In this document: piece by piece, positions 24,694 through 37,900 of the stretch
Position numbering within the stretch: the first letter of the stretch is position 1
Layout: every line of letters starts with the position of its first letter
NCBI GenBank assembly: GCA_004352715.1
Contig: SCFE01000035.1
Span: forward strand, 256,210 to 320,209
DNA length: 64,000 nt
Direction: 5' to 3'
Origin: Hofstenia miamia
Lineage: Eukaryota > Xenacoelomorpha > Acoela
Translations under genes and position numbers: made by a program
Notes under the pieces: model-generated
What the model saw: only the letters and a program-made list of their open reading frames with translations
Told to the model about the DNA's origin: nothing
Databases searched by the model: none

Positions 24694-24734
<41 letters not shown>

Positions 24735-27700
24735 GGCTTTATTAAGCTGTAGATAAGTATAAAATGATATAGAATAACATAAATATAAAAAAAGCATTAT
24801 TAATATTTACAAAAATTAAATGATTTTTTGCAGTTACTGCATAAACATAAAAAAAATAGTTTACATCCATTATTTCATATGAATTTTCTAAAAATTCATA
24901 AAGAGTATCGTACATTTTCTTTTTGCTAATTTTTGGACTTTCAAAGAAATCAAAGTTGTATTTCTGAATTAAGTAATTTGCAATGCTGCAAATTCTATTA
25001 AAGTACCAATGATCACTAGTATTTTTTTTCGTTTTCTTTATAACAAATAGTAGACTTTAAGTTTTTCGAGTGCATATGTATACCAATGTCCTACACTTAA
25101 TATTAATGTCTATTCAATTTTATTCGAATAATGTTTCATATAGTAATCTTACTGAATTTAAAGTAGAAATCATGTGGAATTTAAAAAGAGAAATTAATAT
25201 GACTGATGCCATAATAATAATATCATGCTATGGAAGTCTCTTTTTAACTTAAACATTCAAGTAGAAATGTTCTACTTTTGAAAGTTATTGAAATTATTAA
25301 GTATTAAGGAAGTATTATATTTAAAATTCATGAGACTTGTAGCAAGATTTTAATATCAAATTAAATTATTCATAATATAACAAAGAATACTCATTAAATG
25401 CCAGATACATTCATAATATCATTTGTTGTATAGAAATAATTATATATTGATTCAAACCGTACTTCTGAAAGACCGGTTGGTTTTGAGGGATCGTACATGA
25501 CATTGTTGCCTCTATCATCCCATAATGAATGATTCCAGTGTCCACTATTTGTAACGACATCAGTCTCGAATGGCTTGGACATAAATGTTGCATGGTAGCC
25601 CATTTCAGCTGATGTTTCTTTAACACAGGATTTCAAGCGAAATGCTGCATCAGCGCCTGTTATTCCAAAACGTGGTTCAATGACAATTTCGTTTTGGCCA
25701 GGACCATATTCAACCTAAATTCGCAAGCAATCATATTATTGTGAGCGGTTTCACTTCATATTTGATATTAAATTGCAGCACGATCAATTTCATAAATGTT
25801 TTTTAGTTTAGTGAGCGTTATGGTGAAATTATTAAGGTTTATGCATGAACACATTGTATAGTGAGCATTTATAAATAAACAATATTAGCACTCTAGGATC
25901 ATAACAAAATTATCAAGCTTAATTTATGACCATACATTTACAGGTATTTCATGTTTCATATTGTAAAAATCAAAATCCAATAATAAGTGAAAAGTTAGTA
26001 TTAAATAGTCAAATTGTGTATGTGATATCTAGAGAAAAAGTTAAGATTCATACACAACCTTTAGACACAGTAGTACCCTTCTAAGTTTGGGAATTTCGCC
26101 TAAACATATTTTACAATTTGCAAAAAAATAAATTTTTTATTTCATTTAAATATTCTGTATGTCTTATATTAACAATTTAAAATGATAGATACATTGGTTC
26201 GTTATTTATCTAGCGAAGAGATGAACTTATCTCAAAGCAGAACCACAAAAAAACTGTTTGTAGAAATTAATTTTTAAATTTGAAAGTACTCAATAATCAG
26301 AGTTTTTGTTTGTGATTTTTAAGATTATTTAAGGCATAATATTTCTTATATTTAATCTTTTTTATTGTGTGTTAATATCAATGCATTGATGCAGGGTTTG
26401 TTATTTTCTAGGGCTTTGCTAATTTAGCTCAGATCACAAATTGAAAATCTGCTGCATTGGTGAAGCTATGGCAAGAGACTATTAGTATATATGACCTGAA
26501 ATCAAAGACAAGTTTAGCTATACTGATATCCCTAGAATTGGGAAGTTCAGTAATTGAAAGTTTTATTTAGCTTTTAAATAATTTAGGTTTAATGTATACT
26601 AGAAGGAAAACTATATTGCAACAAAAAATTATGAATAAGGCATTGGAGACTAGCTTGAAATTGAAGTTGTGCTAGTTAATTAATTATTTTGATGTTTTTA
26701 ATGCATTAATACTAATTCATACTCTTTATCAGAACTTAGAATATATATCAAGAGAACTCAAGAATAGAATTTATCCGCATATGGGAAAGCACTGAATCTT
26801 TCTAGTTTCCAATAGGCTACAGTAAATATTTCTTAGGAAAAAATTAAAAACTAAGTGCTTTTAAATTTGTAAGATTATTCTTATAATTAATATTGATATT
26901 TATAGTAATTTTTAAATATGCTTCTTTATTCCATATATAATTTTGTACTCAATAGAAAATATCAATTTATCAAGAAAGCATAAACCAAATCTGAAATTAT
27001 TAGGAAACACAAAAGTTAATTCCACATAATTCACAAGCATTATATGTTTATCAATGGATTTCTCTATTTATATTATAGAAGTCCATAAATCAGGCAAATT
27101 TAATTGCTCCGACAATCTACCCACAACCACTTTCCATCAATAATATTATAAATAAACAGCACAAAGAACTTTTACAGATAAATTTACAGAAAAACTTTTA
27201 TGTAGAAACGAGAGGACCCAGTCTACGTGGTGCTAAATAGGTTTCGTTACTAGAATTCAAGTTTTTGGTTAAAAAATATTAATATCTGATTACAATAGTC
27301 TTCCGTACTCATGGGTTTGGTGAATCTTTCTTCCAATATATCAAAAAATTTTATAATGATATCCATATCCATTGCTGCAATACATTTTTGATCCTACGAA
27401 TGAGTTGTTGTCTTGTATTATTAGCAAACCAATTTCCCTCAATTTTTCTGGGAGTGTATTTCCAACAAGACTTAAAATGGAGCACCCATATAAACACAAT
27501 TGTATCGAAAGCATCAAAACAACTATATTGGCTTACCCTCTTGAACCGACATCAACCAAAGAAGATATAATAAAAATATACAAAGCACTAATTCGACCAT
27601 TAATGGAATACTTTAGGCCATTTTGGAAATTTTTCAATTGCAAAAGCTCAAGAACAATCCCTTGAAAGAATCCCAAATGAGAGCAGTCAACATTATACTA

Positions 27701-30700
27701 TCTAATTGAAACATGAATACTATCCATGACATCCCATCACTTTTAGAAAGACGAAAAACCAATTCAAAGATTATGGAAATAAATAATGGACAATAATGAT
27801 CATCCTCTTCATCATCTTATTCCCACTGAATATAAGTCAAGTTACTCACTAAGAAAATTTCATCAACATCAAATAGTTTCATTGCTAGCCAAATCAAAAA
27901 TCAATTTTGGTCTAAGCAGAAATATTTTAGTTGTACTTATTTATTCATGTATTGTATATTTTTAATCATTTTATCCATATTTTCGACCATCAGGTCACAA
28001 TATAAAATAATAAAAATCTCTCAAAAAAATTTTTACATTTTTTTCTAAAATTTGAATTCAATTTAAAATGGATGTTCTAAAACTATTTTAACAAGGTTTT
28101 TACAGCTCAAAAGATTTCTGTAAAATACCTTTGGCATTAAATCTCTTACAGTTAAACAGTACTTTAATATACGTTTTATGAAATATAACTCAGTTTGAAG
28201 TCCTTTTAATTATATAATTAGGTCAAACTAAGCGCAAAATTTCTTACTTTTTGGCCAGATTTGTGGTAAAAATACTAAGTGTTTAAGTCAAAAAAATAAT
28301 CGCCCCAATAGTTACAAATATTTGATTGTTGATATTAGATACAACTGGGTGAGTGAATTGCAATTTTAGGTATTGGAATATGGATGAAGCACTAAGTATG
28401 TTTGTAAACACAATATGTGTGCGTTGTAGACATATTTACCCTTACATGGAAAAGTAAAAATCGACAGTAAATCTAAATAATGATGGCGTCTACAACATCA
28501 TTTCCTATGAGTAATTATTTACTCTTTTGTTTGAAATACTAAAATGAATTTGTAGTTAGCATTCAATCCCTCAAAGTTTGGATTAACAATAGTGTGTAAC
28601 TAATGTCATTGGAGAAAGAATAATGTGAAAACTTCAGATTATATCAAAAATTACCAAAGAAATTACTTTTAGTTTTATGGAGAGCAAAATCGATTTCTTA
28701 CTCATATTTTATGACTAGATCCAGGTACTTAAATTTTTCAGCAATTTGAGTTTACTGAACTAACGCCGATATTTTATACGTAAATATTCAAAATCATAAA
28801 TGAGTCACTCATCGAAATTATATTTTGACTTAGAAGAGCGTTAGAAAGATGCCACTTCATTGCATTTATAAGAAATGAATTATTTATTTAAGAAAGTTTG
28901 TGCTTCGTAGAGCATTAAGACTACAGTTTTGTTTCAATTTGAACTAGCCAATCTTCCGAAATTACAAAACAGCTTATATGTATATTGTTCAGTGATGTTC
29001 TTACCAGTAGCATTTAAGCATTTTATTTATAACTTATCACACTTAGCCAAGATCTATTTTTATGGACTATGCACACCGAATATTTACATTGAGTTAAATT
29101 TTTTCTTAAAATATATATTGAAGTAATAATAATGTTACTTCTTCAAAACTCCTGCTCAACCCATAACCCATTAGGTTATAGCGACCACGGTTTAAGAATT
29201 AAAATATTTACCTGCAATGTCTGTACATTAACATCAGCATTTAGAAGTCTCTTATCAATTAAGTAATGTAATTCTTCCACCTCTTTAAAAACTAATGTGG
29301 CGCAAATGTCTTTTCCATCAAAAGCAGCCTTTTCCTTCTTCTTGTCAAAAAGAACAAACTCATACTCAAAAGCATTGTAACATTCAACAGATAATTTTTG
29401 TTCCAGTTTCTTTGTCATTTTTAGACACAATGCTCGCGGATCTGCTTCGAGATATCTAAGCGTTCCGCGCCAATGAAATGAGCAAAGAACTTCTGCTATG
29501 TTGAAGTTGTCATTGCCAGACCAGGGGCATGGTGAAAAAGTACCTTCTCCTGGGAATACATGGCAGTCTGGGTATCCATCAGCTTCCAGATAAGGTAAAG
29601 GTACGTAGTTAGAACTAGCATCTAAATAAGTTTATTTCTGATCTAAGTGCATAACATTAACCCCTTAAACAAAGCTAAAGACAATCAACCACAATAAAGA
29701 TCAAATTTGAAAAAAATTATTGCAAATAACACTTCACAGATTTGTTAAATGATGTCTAAACAATGTTATCATGTGCCTTAAATTCACATCAAGCTCAAAA
29801 TATTTCCTAACCCAACCGTCATGTAAACTTCGATTTTTCAAATCAAATTGCGCAACAATATTTTCATTTGATTTTATTATGATAACTTTTAATTGTAATG
29901 CAGTTGTTATAATATGCTAAATAAGCCAATAAGCCCTAATTACGCATCTAAGCGGGCACAAATTTAGTATTGAATGGATCAAAAAACTTCAAAATCAAAA
30001 TATTTCCTAACCCAACCGTCATGTAAACTTCGATTTTTCAAATCAAATTGCGCAACAATATTTTCATTTGATTTTATTATGATAACTTTTAATTGTAATG
30101 CAGTTGTTATAATATGCTAAATAAGCCAATAAGCCCTAATTACGCATCTAAGCGGGCACAAATTTAGTATTGAATGGATCAAAAAACTTCAAATTATTTT
30201 TAGGGCAAATTAGTTTTACAGATGCAATTGCCACTAAATGAAACATTTTCATATACTGAACCACCATTTTTACCATTTTTTAATGTGGATATTTGCATAC
30301 AATTTGAGTGTGTTCCAAAAAAACTTACCGGCGTGAAACATTCTAATATGGTTGTTATATTATCACTTTTTATTTAATAAACTGATTAACTGTCACACAC
30401 TTTTATAAAAGAAAAAATATTTTCAAAAAACAAAATTTTTGCATGTGATTTAAATAAGTTTTCTTAAATTTCTCATCACTCTCATTTTTAGAAAAATATT
30501 ATTATTATGATCGCATTTTTCAAAATATCCCTATCTCATTATTAAATGTATGTTGGTAGTTCAGGCATATTTTTTATTTTGATTTTGCAACAGTAAGCCA
30601 ATGGAATTTGCTTCACAAGATACTTTGTAGCCAGGTAGAAACTATCAATTATTTCTGTTCAAAATTTAGCTCTTAAATAGAATAAATTGTGCAAGGACAG

Positions 30701-31917
30701 GACATTCTTAATTATCACATCTGCACAAGTATCAGATTCTTTCAGATTTGAAAGAGCAGTTTAGTATTTGAACAAAATAAAGCTGCGTCATCACTAAGAA
30801 CCGAATTGAAATTATTTTATAAAAACTTAGTCTTTCAGTTTTTTGAAATGGGAAAAATGTTAATTCATGGAAACTGTTATTTCTTCCTTTTAAGTGTTTC
30901 TAATCTTATGAACATTATAAACTCAAACCAATTATTTAGTAAAATATATTATATGTTAGAGAGCCCCTGTTCTACCCTGTTAATGTTAATAACATATGTA
31001 TGTACTGACTTAACAATAAAGTGCAATATTGAGAGGAATTATACTCTAAGAATGTTTAACAACCATTTTTGTGCATAGATGGATTTGAACTACGACCACT
31101 ATATAATCAGGACCTAGACTTCAAAATCGAAATCATCCTGTCCATTTATCCAAAGCAATTAATTGAATCTTATAGAATTTTTCAATTCTTCAAAATACAG
31201 TTGAACGACATAGGCCTACTATCAACCCAACCCGACAGATCACCAGCAGTAATGCATTTCTTTAATCTTCAACTTCACCGACAATCAACCCGCTCCTTAC
31301 AAAAAGATTAAATATAATGTCAATAGGTTTTTAGCCTTTAGCTAGTCGAGAACTCGAATTTATTAAGGGATATTATCATTAGCTATTGCCAATTTTCTAA
31401 TACTATAACCTGAGCTCTTTTGCGATGTCATGGTTATTAAGTCTACTCAACAACTACCATCTAATCACTACAGATTTGGCATTTCCAAACTTTGGATTTC
31501 ACTTTGTGCAACCCAATTCCACTCAGTACATGTGAATTTCAACCCTAGTGAAATGTGTTATAAAAGGTATTTTACAATGCTTACAATACAGTAAAAATAA
31601 AGTAACGTAAATTCTTTAGATTTAAAGAAATAGTTATTCTTGAACATTTTGTCCATCTAGACGGAGCCAAAACATTTTCATAAAAGTCACCTAGTTATAA
31701 ATGATGTTAAATTCTCTGCACGTGTATTAGGATAGTTCTTTTCCTATGTCTTAAGTGATTGGTTAGTCAAAAAGAAAAGGAACTAAATATGATTTTGAGC
31801 AACGTGTTGAAACTGAAAGTGCTGACAAGTGTTGATTCGTAGTAATACAGTGAAAACAAAACATTTTTGTTTGCATTTTCTCACATATTAGTCTTCATTT
31901 CATTTTCTATATACATA

Positions 31918-31967
<50 letters not shown>

Positions 31968-34900
31968 TTGCCGCAATTATTAGCCTGGGTATCGGCTATT
32001 CACCAAATGCTTGTTCCAAATAGAGCAATTATATTATAATGATAAAGCTGTATTTTGTTAACATAATTGTTAAGGACATAAAAATTACCAGTATGTATTT
32101 ACAAACCTGTCAATTATTGTTGTGATTTTATTAATAGTTTGTGTTCACGGAAATTCACAAAAATGATGTCAAATTTAAGTTGTTATGAGGAAGATGATTC
32201 CGTACATTCAATTAAAAACTTTAGATTGAGAAGGATGCCTAACTATGATAATACACCTCGTGTTACAAGCAATTGTGAAATTGAAACTTCAGACACCATA
32301 GAGTCATCCACGGAAGAGGAGGGAAATACCAGTGACTGGAGCACTGTGAGTGACAATTCCCTGGAAATGGAAACTTATAGAAAAGTGGACACGTCATTTT
32401 GTCATTTCAAAGAAATTGAAGACAATAATATACAACTTCAAGACGATGTGACTCTTAAATTAAAAATAAATTCACATCCAGAAAGATTTAATACAACATC
32501 GTTAAACGATGATAATACACTGGTAGAAAATTCGTTAGATCGAGGAAGTCCAACATTACAACAATCACCATCATTATTTGAAGATAAGTGTTATGTAGCT
32601 GCAGATCTTTTTCCAAGCACATGCAATTCTGTCTCAATTTCTCAGAATACCTCGACATGTAAATGCAACTGTTCGGAGATTCCGATAGATCCAGTTTTTA
32701 AAAGAATGATGAAAAATATATCCAGAATATGAATAATAAATTTTTAATTTTTTTACTTAAATTTTACATTTAATTATGCCAAGTAAAATCTTAGATCTAC
32801 TGATAATGAGTAAAGATAATATTCGTCTTCTGAAACGGTAAACTATTATTTGCTTCGTTCTCATGAGATGCATGTTAATTAAATGTTTGTTTCATCTTTA
32901 AAATAAAGTTCGAAATACAATTATCAAAATATATAGTAAGAATAACTCGTTATCTCAATTTCTATATTTTTTCAAGCAGAACAATAGCGACGTGGCAAAA
33001 TCAAAAACGATCTAAATATTTGTTCTTCATCCGCCACATTTAAAATAATAATGGGCTGGCTGTGATTAAAATGAGACTGCATTTAAAATGGCTTTGAAGC
33101 GAGGCTGAAATAATGCCAGCTATAATGACTTGTTGTGGGTAAAGTATTAGTTTACCAGGAAAACTATCTTTGCTATTGCTGTAATATTTTCCTAAATTGT
33201 CCTTATTTATGCTGCTTTTAGCTGAAGCTTAAAATTCTTTTCCAAATTGCTCTGTAGAAATATCATATGAAAGTGATATGAACAATTACTAGGCCAATTG
33301 ATTACGTTTACCGGTTTATCATAAGGTAAACCGACAAGTCTTGGATTATGGTAAACCGACGAGTACTTGATGTCGCATGTATAAATGCTTTGCACTGTGC
33401 ATTAATTTTTATGATGATTTATGATACGTTGCTACGATTTTATTCAATAAAAGCTTAATATTTGTAAGTCTTTTATACTTCAATTTTATTGAATGAAAAT
33501 TTCAACTATGAAGTTCGAGTTACCTGGTTTTCCTATGGCACCTACTACAGATCAGTGGTGGTGGTGGAAGCAAGTATTCATCGATACACTTGAGCTTAAC
33601 GAAATCACTCAGAACAATGACAAGTTGGTTCTCCTGCGTTTGAAAGCTGGTCCGTCTTATCACGCTCTGCTTCTTACAGTCACTAATTTCGACGATGCTA
33701 TTGCTACTTTGAGCAACCAGTTTGTAAAGCCTACCAGGGTCATGTTTGCACGGCATAAACTATTACATGATGTGCACAAACCTTCTCAAACGGGGAGACA
33801 ATCAGATCACATACGGGCACGCTTGTTGGAAGTATCAGATGATAAAGCTACTCTTGATCATTGTGTATCATTGGCGCCTGCTATTGAATTCAATTGGATG
33901 TTTATGGCCATTTAGTAGTTCGTCTACAAATCCTTTAGATCCGTCAACTACGGAATTCTCGGCTGCAGCGGTTAAAGCAGACAATACCTCCAGAGGTCAG
34001 TCCCAATCCAAATGCTTCTTTTGTGGTAAAGCCTATCATCATAGAGCGCAACGTCCGGCCCGCAACGATCGATGAAATAACTGTGGAAAGAATGGGCATT
34101 GGGAACGGTGTTTCAAATCAAAGACTTCTATGTCTCACATGGCCGCTTTGGAGCCTCATCTGCAAGAAGAAAGCGGAATGCTCTGTGCTACTGGAGCCAA
34201 CGTTTTTCACTCCGGAAATGGTACTGTGCCTGTAACTTTGAATCGCTGCAAAAGGTTGAAGCATTGCTAGATACTGGTTCGTCACATTCATTCCTATCCA
34301 AAGAGACAACCGCAAAAGCTGGTCTCACCGTGCGGGATTGGCAAGAATCTATCTCTTCCCCATGCAACATCGTCGGCATTTGCAATGCGAAACTCACTCT
34401 TGGGTCATACTCATACGATTATCAGATGTTTAAAGTGACAAACGGATTGATGTGTCAATGCATCTTGGGAAGAGATTTTCTGCGGAGGCATAAGTCAGCT
34501 GAATTTGTCTTCAAAGGAAATAGTCCTAAATTAGAAGTAACTTGCTCCAGTTTTTCGTGTCTATCTATTGAGCCACCAATACTATTTGAATTTGCGACGC
34601 CACCAAAACCTTTAGCTAGCCCTAGTCGACGTAAGCATCCCGATGAAGAATTTTTTATCAAACACGACATCGCTAGATTGCTCAATCTGGGAATAGTCGA
34701 GCCATCAATTTCGCCTTGGCGGGTACAAGTCCTGGTTGTTAAAGCAAAAAGAAACGGATGGTTGTTGATTACAGTCTGACAATAAATCGCTACACACCAG
34801 TAGATGCCTACCCGTTTCCAAAGATGGACCTCCTTTTGGAAAAACTGAGTTGTAATAGATTTTTTTCAAAAGTCGATATGAGATCAGCGTACCATCAAGA

Positions 34901-37900
34901 GTCATTGAGAAAAGCTGATCGCCCATTTACCACTTTTAAAGCTGCAGGACGTTTATACCAATTCAAGCGTTGTCCATATGGGTTAACCAATACTGTTGCA
35001 GCTTTTCAATGCGTCATAGACAATTTCATAGCCGACAACAACCTTCAATGCACACACGCATATTTGGATGACGTCGTTATTGATGGTCGAGATCAAGAAG
35101 AGCACCATTTTAACCAACGTACATTTCTTGCTGCTGCAAAGAAATACAATTTGGAGATCAATCTAGAGAAGTCAGAATATTCTGTTTCTAAAATTAATTA
35201 TATTGGTCATGTCATCACAGAAGGTAATTATTCACCAGATCCTGATCGCATAAAGGCTTTAGTTGAGTTCTCTGTATCAAAAACAATACAACAGTTAAAA
35301 AGACTAGTTGGCTTGCTGGCCTACAACTCGAAATGGGTGAAGAATTATGCCATTAAAATTAGGCCCATTTCAGAAGCAGCACACAAAGAATTGCCGTTAC
35401 CTAATGATGCATTACAAGCAATAAACGCCATGACTAAAGAAATCTCCCAATCTGTGTTGGCTACACCAAATGATCAATTGGGTCCACTTTGCGTTGAAAC
35501 AGATGCATCTGGTGCCGCGATAGGCGCAACCTTGCAACAAAATGGGAGACCACTCGTTTACTTTTCTAGAACATTATCAGTAACTGAACGTCGAATGTCT
35601 ACTATTGAGCGAGAAGCAATGGCTATTGTGGAATCATTCCTGAAATGGCGTTATTACCGCCTGACTTTTCCAGTAATCGTCAAGACGGACCCACTGACAG
35701 TTAATTATATTTTTTCTCATAACAAGTCGCGGATTAAAAATGATAAGCTGATCCGCTGTCGAGCTGAGCTCTCGGAGTTCCACTATCATTTGCAGTACCG
35801 TCCTGGCAAACAAAACATTATCGCTCATGCACTCTCAATAATAGCGGCAACTGAATCTGGCATCGATCTGACCAAACTTCATGATTCATTAGCACATGCA
35901 GGCGTCACGAGGTTTTGGGAGTATATCCACCACCATAATATTCCCGCGACATTGGAAGAATTCCGCAACATTGTGAGCAGATGTCATTCGTGTCAGTTAA
36001 TAAAACCGCAGCTTTTAAGACGAGCAAATCTACATTAGTAAAAGCCAAGCTTTCATTCGAAAGGCTTGCCATTGATTTTGTTGGCTGCAAAATTCCCGCG
36101 AGAAATACTAGGAATCGATATTTGCTCACGATCATTGACGAATTCATTCGGTTTCCTTTTGCTTTTCCTACTAAAGACATGGAAGCTACCACTGTTACCC
36201 GTTGTTTGTCACAAATTTTTGCATTGTTTGGAACTCCTTCATTTATCCATAGCGATTGTGGAACACTACAAGGAATTTCTGGTCTCCCGAGGAATTGCCA
36301 GTTCAAGGACATGAACATATAACCCGCGGTGTAACGGCCAAAATGAAAGATATAACGGTGTTATTTGGAAAGGTATTTTAACAGTAATACATTACCGCAA
36401 TTTATCTCAATCTGACTGGGAGCAGATATTACCACAAGTACTAGCAGCTCTTCGTTCCTTAATTTGCACAACTGACGAGACTCCGCATATCCGTTTTTTT
36501 TAAATTTCAACGAAAAGGTACACAAGGATTCTCTCTCCCTTATTGGCTAAATTCTGGCAATGAAGCGTTGCTGAAACGTCATGTTCGAGGCAAAAGCTAT
36601 CCTATTGGTGATCCAGTTGAGATTCTCGATGTAATTTCGCCACATTTTGCAAGGATGCGGACTGCAGGAGGCAGAATTGATACTCTTTCAACCACCTCAT
36701 TGGCTCCACTTTCGCCGTCTGAAACAGAAACTGTCCACGAATGCACAACAGTTGCAATACCGGAAGAATCGAATCCCCCTAACGAATCAAATCCTCCTAA
36801 TGTGATTTCTGCTGAAGATTATGCCGAGTCGTCCAAGCCAGCGACCGTTGTCCAGGATTTTGCTGATGTAGACCAGAATGCTAACCCGGACATAATCACT
36901 AGCAATGACACTTTGGAATCTCCCAAATTGTTTCTCCATAAAGATATTAAGAAATCGTTTCTAGGACTTGTGAATTGGGCCTCCACTCAGCTCCTTACAA
37001 GCTCGGCTGGTTTCCAAGTCTGATCAGGCTTAGCCAGGTCAGGTCAAGTTTGAAGCATCGCAAATCAAGTCATTAATACAACAGAATCTAAATCAAGTTT
37101 GACAGTACCCATGTTGTTTGATTAATTTTATTATTTGGAAAACATCTAATTCACTCAGTATGGTTTGTACCAGTACTTTGTATTACTGATTTCCTTGATT
37201 AATCTAAGGTACCGAATTAGTGGGACCCCCCTCCCACCGCCCGAAACTTGATTTGGCTTTAAAATGGCTTAACCCCTACCTCGGTTTTTGATTTGCAGAT
37301 TTCCTTTTTAGAAAAGCTGTTTTACTTAATATAAAAATATTGCAAATGTTTTGACTCCGATATAAGTTTAGTTACATCTAAAAATTGCAGTTCAATGTTA
37401 ATAATATTGTACAAATTTGAACATTAGATTAGGATTGAGTATTACGAGACCCCAATAACATAGACAACCCCGTTTTTGATATGCAAAAATTATTAGAAAT
37501 CGCTGACCCCCTCCCGTTTTTTGTTTTGCAAAAATTTAATAGAAATCGTCGAAAATTTTGAACCCCAGATTAAATAATTTATTGAGGTGGTTGTGTATAA
37601 ATATAGAGAAATTTTTGATTAAATTTTAATGAAAACTTAAATCGTTTCACGTTTTGTTTAAAATTTTCAGATTAAGAACATAAATCATACTTCGGAACCT
37701 CAGAGTAGATATGTTGGGTCAAAGGCTGGCATAAAAATAACGGACTTAGTAACAGTATATAGTTACTGTATTCTAACTATGCAACAAACTGTTTACTCAA
37801 TGAAAAGTTTATGCCCATATATCTTTAAATTGTATTAGTGTTAGAGTTGATATTTATATCAAGGGGATCCTAAATAATATCAAGATGTTACTATGGTTGC

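Larger units (their letters stand above)
22435..25462. other. Intron 3 of the lengsin-like gene
   Basis: Holds microsatellites (22487-22522, 23806-23861, 24694-24734), a mariner remnant on the plus strand (22609-22887), a copy of a dispersed repeat (about 23085-23440) and a short CATGATATGA-rich degenerate repeat (about 23705-23790). Confidence 0.6.
33274..37023 (+). mobile_element. Gypsy LTR retrotransposon, nearly full length, 3' LTR not found
   Basis: Order: LTR (33274-33482), gag, CCHC knuckles, protease, RT, RNase H, integrase, long C-terminal tail. Several frameshifts and stops make it inactive. It is inserted in intron 1 of the lengsin-like gene in the opposite orientation. The same family is represented by 8703-10639. 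No second LTR is visible in the 1 kb downstream of 37023. Confidence 0.9.

Noticed and set aside
34118-34926. Minus-strand open frames within the gypsy element
   Set aside because: They are antisense shadows of the protease and RT frames.
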